Positions 1 to 6,237 of a stretch of 9,782 nt of DNA are shown here, in pieces (the stretch's first letter is position 1; each line of letters begins with the position of its first letter). Made by a program: the position numbers and the translations under genes. The stretch spans positions 1 through 9,782 of the forward strand of contig JAIRMX010000231.1 of NCBI GenBank assembly GCA_031258375.1, read 5' to 3'. The notes below the pieces were generated by a model. The model made no database searches. It was not told where the DNA came from and saw only the letters and a program-made list of their open reading frames with translations. Source of the stretch: Elusimicrobiota bacterium. Its GTDB lineage: Bacteria; Elusimicrobiota; Elusimicrobia; Elusimicrobiales; Elusimicrobiaceae.

Positions 1-11
1 TGTACTTAAAC

Positions 12-1436
12 ATGAAGTCTATTATAAAAAGGAAAAGTAGAGAAGTTATGAAAAATATCCTAAATAAATGCGGATATATCTCAAAAAAAGTTATATTAGG
101 AATTGGCACAGGCGTGACCGTAGCGGCGGTAGGAATGGTTGCTCTATCACAGTTTGGCGGCCGTGATGCCAGTATAACCGGCGAGGCGCTAAGTCAATAT
201 AACGCAAGCTCGTCCAGCAGTTCAAGCGGTAACGTTATAACGCCCGAAGAGCTGAGCTCAAGACTTACTGCATCGGAAATAACGCGAAATAATCAACGAA
301 ACGCAATTTATACGACACAGGGCGGAGGGATAAAAATTCCGCAAGGCGGCGGTGAGCTTGGATATGGAACTGATAACAACGGAAATACTTCCGACATTCA
401 GAATGCCTCGTCATCGATTGGCGCGGCTGAAAGCGGAGGTATTGAAGGCATGGGATCGTCCGACGGCATTAGAGGCGTGGACGGCGAAGTAGTTAATCGA
501 CAAGGTAAAGCCGGACAAAAAGCCGAAGCCGGGCTTAAAGCCGCTACCCCTAAAGGAGAATTTAAAACGTCGGGTTCGTCCGGAGGAGGTTTTGGGGGAG
601 GAGGGTCTTCAGGAGCGGGATATACATTACCCACAGTGGGTAATAACTTAGCCGATTCCGGAAAAGTGAATATTTCGCAGTTTGAAAATACGCAGGAGAG
701 GCTCAAAGGATTACCGCTTGCAAGATCCGGAGGAAGAGCGGGAGCAATAGGAGGGAGCAATATAAGCGGGGGAGGACGAGGAGGACTTGGAGCCGGGCAA
801 AGCGGAGCGGGATTCGGAGCGGGAAGCAATTTGGCGACAGCGCGGAAATATTCAAAGCTAGCCGCTGACACCAGAGATAGCGCAAAAAGTGCGGCGGCGG
901 CAGGACATGCTTTTGACGGGGGCGTAGAAGGAGAAGCTCCGTTTATAGATCCTAACGGCACGGTAAGGACATCAGATGTTCCGAGAGTGCCTGATCTTGC
1001 TAAAAATATTATGGGAGGAGGCAGCGGTCTTGGAAACGATATTCTTACGAAAGAAAAACTTCAAGCTGAGATAACAATGTGGATGGTAATATCAGCTGTT
1101 ATCGCAGTGACTGCAATAGTATTACTGCAGACTATTCCCAAGATGGCATTGTGGCTGAGAATTGCTATAGCCGGCGCAGCTATCTTAGGAATGCTTGCGA
1201 TTGCTCTAAAAATCCAAGGCTTGGCAAACGAGATAAATAATTTAAAGAATATAGAAGACGGCGGAACGAATTCTGGAACATGGGGCTGGATATTGTTCGG
1301 CGTACAGAGCGTGCTTGTAGGAGTAGCTTTATTGTTTCCTAATTTGGCTAAAACCTTGCTATCAAAACTAACTGGCGGCGGCAGCAGTGCTGGTGGCGCT
1401 GGTGGTGTTCCGCCAGGTAGCATTATGTCCGCTTAG
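12..1436 (+). CDS. Gly/Ser-rich membrane protein of unknown function
   Basis: I do not recognise this 474-residue protein. Seen directly: a basic N-terminus followed by a hydrophobic stretch (about residues 27-47) that could be a signal anchor or a signal peptide (possible Ala-Leu-Ser cleavage near residue 46); a Ser run at 66-72; a long low-complexity Gly/Ser/Ala part (about 100-345, densest at 185-275); then three hydrophobic segments at about 354-373, 380-399 and 424-444, and a Gly-rich tail. Inference: an envelope protein with a flexible extracytoplasmic middle and a membrane-embedded C-terminus. The start is uncertain. The ATG at 12 has no visible SD, and the in-frame ATG at 48 (codon 13) keeps the whole hydrophobic segment and has a weak purine stretch in front. 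The stop is followed by a perfect hairpin terminator, so the gene ends a transcription unit whose upstream part lies outside the window. A long opposite-strand open frame inside it is a by-product of the GGA/GGC-rich codons. Confidence 0.8.
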   Translation: MKSIIKRKSREVMKNILNKCGYISKKVILGIGTGVTVAAVGMVALSQFGGRDASITGEALSQYNASSSSSSSGNVITPEELSSRLTASEITRNNQRNAIYTTQGGGIKIPQGGGELGYGTDNNGNTSDIQNASSSIGAAESGGIEGMGSSDGIRGVDGEVVNRQGKAGQKAEAGLKAATPKGEFKTSGSSGGGFGGGGSSGAGYTLPTVGNNLADSGKVNISQFENTQERLKGLPLARSGGRAGAIGGSNISGGGRGGLGAGQSGAGFGAGSNLATARKYSKLAADTRDSAKSAAAAGHAFDGGVEGEAPFIDPNGTVRTSDVPRVPDLAKNIMGGGSGLGNDILTKEKLQAEITMWMVISAVIAVTAIVLLQTIPKMALWLRIAIAGAAILGMLAIALKIQGLANEINNLKNIEDGGTNSGTWGWILFGVQSVLVGVALLFPNLAKTLLSKLTGGGSSAGGAGGVPPGSIMSA

Positions 1437-1557
1437 ACGAAATAATACACTGCTGCCAATGCTACTGGCAGAGCTAGTGCTGGATTCAAGATTAGAAATA
1501 GCAACGCTAAACGAATCACTAATAATATAATACCAAAGTACTGTTATAAGTCAAAGT

Positions 1558-1596
1558 AAAAAAATAGAAGAGTTAGGTTAACTCTTCTATTTTTTT
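1558..1596. terminator. Rho-independent terminator, probably bidirectional
   Basis: Positions 1558-1575 pair perfectly with 1579-1596 (18 bp) around a GGT loop. The core stem TAGAAGAGTTA/TAACTCTTCTA is flanked by seven A on the left and seven T on the right, so the top strand reads as stem plus U-tract and the bottom strand does the same. It lies about 120 bases after the stop at 1436 and would end transcription of the first gene. Confidence 0.88.
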
Positions 1597-1673
1597 ATCT
1601 TTAGCTTTTAAAACCACTTTTGCCATATTTAACAAAAAGCAATCGGAATTTGTTTTTTAATTAACGCTTTTGT

Positions 1674-1754
1674 GTCACTCCGAACCATCTCACGTAGAAC
1701 CTGCCCCCGAATGCTCTTATCGGGGGGTTTAATACGGGATCGTTTCGGAATCTG
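1674..1754 (+). repeat. Palindromic repeat unit 1 (enlarged)
   Basis: The left arm GTCACTCCGAA (1674-1684) and right arm TTCGGAATCTG (1744-1754) are complementary over the CCGAA/TTCGG core. The ends match the GTCA...TCTG frame of the two short units nearby. Between the arms sits a second hairpin, CCCCCGA (1704-1710) with TCGGGGG (1720-1726), so this copy looks like a unit with an internal insertion. Confidence 0.55.
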
Positions 1755-1766
1755 TCTTTTAAACAG

Positions 1767-1793
1767 CAGATGCTGAAATAAATTCAGCATGAC
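1767..1793 (-). repeat. Palindromic repeat unit 2
   Basis: Arms ATGCTGAA (1770-1777) and TTCAGCAT (1783-1790) form a perfect 8-bp stem with a 5-nt loop, bounded by CAGA on the left and TGAC on the right. Read on the minus strand it has the same GTCA-stem-loop-stem-TCTG layout as the unit at 1811, but with different, still complementary, stem bases. Confidence 0.7.
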
Positions 1794-1810
1794 GGGTAAT
1801 TCTCTTATTT

Positions 1811-1837
1811 GTCACCCTGAACTTGTTTCAGGGTCTG
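1811..1837 (+). repeat. Palindromic repeat unit 3
   Basis: GTCA is followed by the stem ACCCTGAA (1814-1821), a CTTGT loop, TTCAGGGT (1827-1834) and the TCTG end (1834-1837). This is the clearest copy of the unit. Similar GTCA-palindrome-TCTG sequences are, from memory, common in intergenic DNA of several bacterial groups; this was not checked. Confidence 0.72.
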
Positions 1838-1857
1838 CCTCTCAACGACGGAACGAG

Positions 1858-1920
1858 TTCAGCATGACGGCCTAAAAATAATTCCTTATTACAACTTTAC
1901 GGGACGGGGTTCAGGGTGAC
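1858..1920 (-). repeat. Two half copies of the palindromic unit
   Basis: TTCAGCATGAC (1858-1868) and TTCAGGGTGAC (1910-1920) repeat the GTCA-end arm of the units on the minus strand, each followed by GG. Their partner arms are no longer complementary, so they appear to be decayed copies. The first repeats the stem bases of unit 2 and the second those of unit 3. Confidence 0.5.
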
Positions 1921-2058
1921 GGATTAAAAAGCTTTACAAGGCAATGCGGGTGGAAATAAGTCCGCTCAAAAATTACATGCTTTACATTATCTTTCAATCC
2001 TTAATGCGTTTAACGTTCTCTTCTGCCGATAACGGTAAACTTTCAAGCGCGCGGATTT

Positions 2059-2075
2059 TATAATTTTGCTATAAT
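2059..2075 (+). promoter_or_regulatory. Candidate -10 boxes of the rpsO-pnp promoter
   Basis: Two perfect TATAAT hexamers occur at 2059-2064 and 2070-2075, in the only promoter-like stretch before rpsO. Neither has a convincing TTGACA-like -35 at 16-18 bases; the best is TAAACT at 2036-2041 for the first box. The second box would start transcription near 2082 and give a leader of about 135 nt. Confidence 0.45.
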
Positions 2076-2102
2076 TTAATAGTATCTTAAAAAAGGATAT
2101 AA

Positions 2103-2111
2103 ATGAAATAA
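2103..2111 (+). CDS. Minimal upstream ORF (Met-Lys-stop) in the rpsO leader
   Basis: An AAAGGA Shine-Dalgarno-like sequence (2092-2097) sits 5 nt before ATG AAA TAA. The surrounding AAAGGATATAAATGAAA is almost repeated 47 bases later at the second leader frame. It may be a start-stop regulatory site or a chance match. No expression can be inferred from sequence alone. Confidence 0.2.
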   Translation: MK

Positions 2112-2147
2112 GGAGAGGGCAAAAAACTCTTGCTTGGCAAAGGATAT

Positions 2148-2225
2148 ATGAAAAGCATTCCCAAACGACAACGCGGAACTTTGCTCGGTACGAAGTTGAG
2201 CCTTAATAATAAAAAATGGCATTAA
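2148..2225 (+). CDS. Possible 25-residue basic leader peptide overlapping rpsO
   Basis: The ATG at 2148 is preceded by AAAGGA (2139-2144) with short spacing. It opens a 25-codon frame rich in Lys and Arg (it begins MKSIPKRQRG) that ends at TAA 2223-2225, 10 nt into rpsO. The rpsO ATG itself has no visible SD: the 15 bases before it are A/T-rich and purine-poor in the right place. A ribosome ending this frame would stop on top of the rpsO start, so coupled initiation is possible. This is inference. The alternative is that rpsO starts without an SD, as many genes in some lineages do. Confidence 0.35.
   Translation: MKSIPKRQRGTLLGTKLSLNNKKWH
2177..2201 (+). promoter_or_regulatory. Alternative hairpins just before the rpsO start
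   Basis: AACTT (2177-2181) can pair with AAGTT (2193-2197), while GCTC (2183-2186) in that loop can pair with GAGC (2198-2201). The two helices interleave, so they are more likely alternatives than a simple stable pseudoknot. Known from E. coli: S15 represses its own mRNA by binding a pseudoknot beside the start codon. Whether this leader does the same is speculation; the helices are short. Confidence 0.25.
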
Positions 2226-2485
2226 CGACAAAAGACAGAGAAAATATCATTTCCAAATTCCAGTCTTCGGCTAAAGACACCGGCAGCCCTGCCGTACAAG
2301 TCGCGCTTATAACCGAAAGGATTCAATACATATCGGAACATCTAAAAGCTAATCCCAAAGACTATGCCGGCGAAAGAGGCCTTTTAAAACTTGTGGGACA
2401 GAGAAAACGCCTTTTAGCCTATTTGAAAAAACATGACTTTGCAAAATATCAAGAACTTACAAAAGAATTAAAGTTAAGGAAATAA
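2216..2485 (+). CDS. rpsO: 30S ribosomal protein S15
   Basis: This 89-residue protein has the normal S15 length and its signature blocks: DTGSPAVQVALITERI (residues 21-36), a HLK...KD stretch, the GLLKLVGQRKRLLAYLKK helix (55-72) and an LKLRK end. S15 binds 16S rRNA early in assembly of the 30S platform and contributes to a subunit bridge. The start MALTTKDR is typical of the family, though no SD is visible in front of it; instead a short leader frame overlaps the start. pnp follows after 5 nt with its SD inside the last codons of rpsO, so the two genes are surely cotranscribed, as in E. coli. Identification is secure. Confidence 0.98.
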   Translation: MALTTKDRENIISKFQSSAKDTGSPAVQVALITERIQYISEHLKANPKDYAGERGLLKLVGQRKRLLAYLKKHDFAKYQELTKELKLRK

Positions 2486-2490
2486 AATAA

Positions 2491-4593
2491 ATGACAAATA
2501 ACAATATTATAAATATCAGCGTAGAAATAGGCGGCAAAACCATATCGTTTGAAACCGGCCTTATGGCTAAACAAGCGGACGGCTCCGTAGTGGCGCGCAT
2601 GGGCGACACCATCGTGCTGTCCTCGGCGGTATCCGATAAAAATCAAAAGCCGGGCCTTCAGGATTTTGTGCCGCTTACGGTAAATTATAAAGAAAGATCT
2701 TACGCCGCCGGAAAAATACCGGGCGGATTTTTCAAACGCGAAGCGAGACCGAGTAAAAAAGAAGTTTTAGCTTCGCGTCTTATTGACCGCAGCATGCGGC
2801 CTTTGTTTCCGGAAGGTTATGCATGCGAAACAAATATTATGGCAATGGCTCTTTCTTTTGACGGCGTCAACGATGCAGACGTGCTCAGCATAGCGGCTTC
2901 AAGCGCGGCGGTAGTCATATCTTCCATACCTTTCACGCAGCCCGTTGCGGGCGTTCGCGTAAATCGCGTGGACGGCAATTATGTAATAAACGCTTCCATC
3001 GAAGAAAGAAAAAAAGCGGATATGGATCTTGTCATCGCGGGCACAGAGGGCGGAATAATGATGGTTGAAGGCGGGGCGCATGAAGTCGACGAAGAATCTT
3101 TAATAAGAGCCATAGAGCTTGCGCACCCCGAAATAAAAAAACTTTGCCGGGCGCAGCTTGATTTAAGGGAAAAAACCGGCAACAAATCCAAATTTGAATT
3201 TAAAGCGGAAAAACTGCCTCAAGACGTTTTAAACACAGCCAATAATAAATACAGAGCGGAAGTTTCCAAAATACTCCACGCCTTTTTAGACAAACAAACC
3301 AGAGACATAAGCATTGCAAAACTCAAAGAAGCGTTTAAGGCCGAATTGACGGAAAAATATCCGGAAATGGGCGCGGCTTACGGCGATTTTGCGATGGAAA
3401 TGCTTGCTTATGAAGAATCCCGCAATATGGTGGTAAACGAAGGCGTACGCGTTGACGGCAGAAAAACGGACGAAATCCGCCAGCTTAATTCGGTCGTGGG
3501 ACTTTTGCCAAACGCGCACGGTTCCGCGCTTTTTACCAGAGGACAAACGCAAGGTTTGGTGGTAACCACTTTAGGTACCGGCCAAGACGCTCAAATGGTG
3601 GAAGGACTTGAAGAAACTTATGACGAGACTTTTATGCTTCATTATAACTTCCCGGGTTTTGCAACCGGCGAATGCAAGCCGGACAGGTCCCCCGGCAGAC
3701 GCGAAATAGGACACGGAGAGCTTGCAAGAAGAGCTTTAATGCCGCTTATTCCTTCCGCCGAAGAATTCCCTTATACCATAAGAGTGGTGTCGGATATTAT
3801 GGAATCAAACGGTTCTTCCTCAATGGCAAGCGTATGCGGAGGTTCGCTGTCTTTGTTCGACGCGGGCGTCCCGATGAAAGGCGCATGCTCCGGTATTGCA
3901 ATGGGTTTAATTACGGTAGGCGATAAATTTGCGGTGCTTTCCGATATTATGGGGCTTGAGGATCATCTTGGAGATATGGATTTTAAACTTACCGGCTCGC
4001 GCAAAGGCATAACGGCCTTTCAGATGGATTTAAAACTTGCATCCGGAATATCTTTAGACGTTTTAAGACAGGCTATAGCGCAAGCCACAAAAGGCAGAAT
4101 GTTCATTATGGACCATATGGACGGCGTTTTGCCCGCCCCGCGTAAAGATATTTCCAAAAACGCGCCGGTTATATATACTATGATGATACCGCAGGATAAA
4201 ATCGGCGCGCTGATAGGACCCGGCGGTAAAAATATCAAGAGAATCACCGAATCCACTCAGTCAAAAATTGATATCGACGATTCCGGCAAAGTACTTATCT
4301 CCGCCATGAATGACGAAAGACTGCAAGCCGCCAAAGCCGAAATTGAGCTGCTTACGAAAGACGTCGAGCTTAATCATATATATAAAGGCAAAGTGGTTTC
4401 AATACAGCCTTTTGGCGCATTTGTAGAACTTCTGCCCGGCAAAGACGGACTTCTGCATATATCCGAAATTGACAAAAAGAGAATAAATAAAGTCGAGGAC
4501 GTTTTATCAATCGGAGATATGGTGGACGTAAAAGTTGTGGAAATTGACAATAACGGCAAAATAAGACTTTCAAGAAAAGCTCTGCTCAAATAA
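2491..4593 (+). CDS. pnp: Polyribonucleotide nucleotidyltransferase (PNPase)
   Basis: PNPase degrades RNA 3'-to-5' with phosphate, releasing nucleoside diphosphates, and works as a trimer in the cytoplasm, often in a degradosome. The 700 residues show the full domain order: first RNase PH domain (about 1-230), all-helical linker (about 235-310), second RNase PH domain (about 315-545), KH domain with GPGGKNI at 576-582, and an S1 domain from about 631 to the end (FGAFVELLPGKDGLLHISEI). Catalytic features are intact: the SNGSSSM phosphate-binding loop (439-445) and metal-binding D491 and D497 in EDHLGDMDF. The protein stops right after S1, without a long C-terminal tail. The SD AAGGA lies in the last codons of rpsO, about a dozen bases before this ATG. 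A strong hairpin follows the stop. Confidence 0.98.
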   Translation: MTNNNIINISVEIGGKTISFETGLMAKQADGSVVARMGDTIVLSSAVSDKNQKPGLQDFVPLTVNYKERSYAAGKIPGGFFKREARPSKKEVLASRLIDRSMRPLFPEGYACETNIMAMALSFDGVNDADVLSIAASSAAVVISSIPFTQPVAGVRVNRVDGNYVINASIEERKKADMDLVIAGTEGGIMMVEGGAHEVDEESLIRAIELAHPEIKKLCRAQLDLREKTGNKSKFEFKAEKLPQDVLNTANNKYRAEVSKILHAFLDKQTRDISIAKLKEAFKAELTEKYPEMGAAYGDFAMEMLAYEESRNMVVNEGVRVDGRKTDEIRQLNSVVGLLPNAHGSALFTRGQTQGLVVTTLGTGQDAQMVEGLEETYDETFMLHYNFPGFATGECKPDRSPGRREIGHGELARRALMPLIPSAEEFPYTIRVVSDIMESNGSSSMASVCGGSLSLFDAGVPMKGACSGIAMGLITVGDKFAVLSDIMGLEDHLGDMDFKLTGSRKGITAFQMDLKLASGISLDVLRQAIAQATKGRMFIMDHMDGVLPAPRKDISKNAPVIYTMMIPQDKIGALIGPGGKNIKRITESTQSKIDIDDSGKVLISAMNDERLQAAKAEIELLTKDVELNHIYKGKVVSIQPFGAFVELLPGKDGLLHISEIDKKRINKVEDVLSIGDMVDVKVVEIDNNGKIRLSRKALLK

Positions 4594-4613
4594 ACGAAGC
4601 TTTGCCGCAATTT

Positions 4614-4647
4614 GAAACGCCCCGCTTTTTATTAAGCGGGGCGTTTC
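4614..4647. terminator. Terminator hairpin between convergent genes
   Basis: GAAACGCCCCGCTT (4614-4627) pairs perfectly with AAGCGGGGCGTTTC (4634-4647), a 14-bp GC-rich stem with a TTTATT loop. It begins 21 bases after the pnp stop, and the glycosyltransferase gene on the other strand ends at 4714. The T-run after the stem is short (TTTC then TATAT), but the stem carries AAA/TTT at its base. It probably serves pnp and may also stop leftward-running transcripts. Confidence 0.82.
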
Positions 4648-4713
4648 TATATATATGTATGGGGTTTTGCATCATTATTTTTTAATAAATTTCATATCCG
4701 TTACAATATATCT

Positions 4714-6237
4714 TTAGTTTTTGTTTAGCATTTCCTTAACCGAGCCGAAAACTTCGTCAACGGTGATGCCGCGCATGCATTTAAAATGGCCCTGCGGGCA
4801 TTTTTTGCCGCCGTGCAAAGCGCACGGACGGCATGGCAAACCTTTAACTTCAACTACCCTATGGCCTTCGCCGTAAGGGAAGAAGCCCAGCTCTTTTGTC
4901 GTCGGGCCGAATATGCCCAGAGTAGGCACGCCAAAAGCCGTTGCGATATGCATAGGACCGGAATCGTTAGTTATAAAAATTTTCAAATGTTTCATTAAAG
5001 CCATAAGCTCGGTAAGCGTGGTTTTACTTGCAAAATTTACCGGGTGGGCGTCCGCAAGCCTTACGACCTGCTCTCCTAAATCCAAATCGTTTTTCCCGCC
5101 GACTATGACCGAAATCACGCCGAGCTCGCGCTCAAGGCGAGTGATAAGCTTAGCGTAATTTTCCTCGGGCCAGCATTTTGTAGGCCACACAGATCCCGGA
5201 TGAACTCCGGCAAGCGTTTTGCCTTTAACTCCCGCGTCGTCAAGCATCTTTTTGACGCTTTCCTCCGCGTTTTCGCCGGCGCTTTCTATACGTAAATCCG
5301 CGGACTTAAAGTTTTCGTTCACTATGCCCTGCAATAAATACAAATTACGCTCGGCATCGTGAACCATCCAAGAGAAAGGGACCGTTTTTGTATAAAAAAA
5401 CCTACCCTCGCTGTTAGTAAATCCTATGCGGACTTTGACGCCGCTTAATTTTGCTATAAGCGCGCTTCTAAAACTGCGATGCGGCACAAGTATAACGTCG
5501 ACATTATTTTCTTTTATCGCTTTTGCGGTTTTTACTATGCCGATTATTTTGCCGAAACCTCGCTTATCGTCTATAATAATTTTGGAGACTTCTTTCAAAC
5601 TCTGGAATATTTCGGCCGTCTGAGGGCGCGTAACCACTATTATTTTTGCTTTTGGAAACAAATGCGCGGCTTTTTGCACAAGCGGCGTGGTAAGCACGCT
5701 GTCGCCTATAAAGGACGTCTGGAAAATACATATGCTTCCCACTTCTTTTGTATCCAAATCAGCCGGCTTAAAAACCCAGTCGTCAAGTTTTGGGACTGAA
5801 TATCTTATAGGGATATCCCATACTTTGAGCGCGTCCAGATATTTTTCGAGAGTATGTTTTTCAAGCGCGGGGTTAGGTCTTTTAAATTTCACGTATAATC
5901 TGCGTTCCAACGCGTTTTTATTATAGCGCGCTTTATTTGCAACGCCGGAAAACAGCGCGAGCAATCTTGTGCGCAGCGTGGAATGCAAATCAAGCAAATG
6001 CGTAAATTTGGCTTTTCTTATTTCTCCAAGCGTGGCTGAAAAACTTTTAAATATCATAATTTTGTCAATATCGGGATGCCCGCTCAAAGACTGGGCAAAT
6101 TGCCGTTTGACAAGCAGGGTTATATGCGCGTCAGGCCATTTTGCTTTAATGTTTTTAAAAACCGGCGAAAGCAGCACTATATCGCCAAGCGAAGATAAAC
6201 GCAGCACCAATATTTTATGTTCTTGTTTCTTTTTCAT
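4714..6237 (-). CDS. Family-9 glycosyltransferase (heptosyltransferase-like) with an extra N-terminal half-domain
   Basis: GT9 enzymes such as WaaC and WaaF transfer heptose from ADP-heptose to the Kdo-lipid A core on the inner face of the inner membrane. This protein is 507 residues, against about 340 for the family. Residues about 166-507 form a complete enzyme: the N-lobe opening ICIFQTSFIGDSVLTTPL (catalytic-type D179), the C-lobe GVHPGSVWPTKCWPEE (344-359), the NDSGPMHIA sugar-nucleotide motif (424-432) and a CxxC...C...C cluster (469, 472, 480, 487). Residues 1-165 are a second GT9 N-lobe, with LRLSSLGDIVLLSP (12-25, D19) and LDLHSTLRTRLLA, but no C-lobe. The start overlaps the waaA stop by 23 nt, implying translational coupling. 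The donor and acceptor cannot be read from sequence; heptose and LPS core are inferred from family and neighbour. Confidence 0.9.
   Translation of the reverse strand: MKKKQEHKILVLRLSSLGDIVLLSPVFKNIKAKWPDAHITLLVKRQFAQSLSGHPDIDKIMIFKSFSATLGEIRKAKFTHLLDLHSTLRTRLLALFSGVANKARYNKNALERRLYVKFKRPNPALEKHTLEKYLDALKVWDIPIRYSVPKLDDWVFKPADLDTKEVGSICIFQTSFIGDSVLTTPLVQKAAHLFPKAKIIVVTRPQTAEIFQSLKEVSKIIIDDKRGFGKIIGIVKTAKAIKENNVDVILVPHRSFRSALIAKLSGVKVRIGFTNSEGRFFYTKTVPFSWMVHDAERNLYLLQGIVNENFKSADLRIESAGENAEESVKKMLDDAGVKGKTLAGVHPGSVWPTKCWPEENYAKLITRLERELGVISVIVGGKNDLDLGEQVVRLADAHPVNFASKTTLTELMALMKHLKIFITNDSGPMHIATAFGVPTLGIFGPTTKELGFFPYGEGHRVVEVKGLPCRPCALHGGKKCPQGHFKCMRGITVDEVFGSVKEMLNKN

Larger units (their letters stand above)
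1437..2215. other. Non-coding interval with palindromes and the rpsO leader
   Basis: This 779-base stretch has no gene of normal size. It holds, in order, a short AT-rich tail after the first gene, a perfect terminator hairpin (1558-1596), a cluster of palindromic repeat units (1674-1920), a plain stretch of about 130 bases in which I see nothing, and the promoter region and leader of rpsO (2059-2215). No tRNA- or rRNA-like sequence is recognisable. Confidence 0.7.

Noticed and set aside
398..961. 187-codon open frame on the minus strand inside the first gene
   Set aside because: It is Pro-rich and low in complexity, as expected from the reverse complement of GGA/GGC-rich codons, and has no SD. 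The plus-strand frame has the signal and membrane segments.
1674..1920. CRISPR array
   Set aside because: The repeated units are short palindromes with variable stems, alternate orientation and irregular spacing, with no constant direct repeat and spacer pattern.
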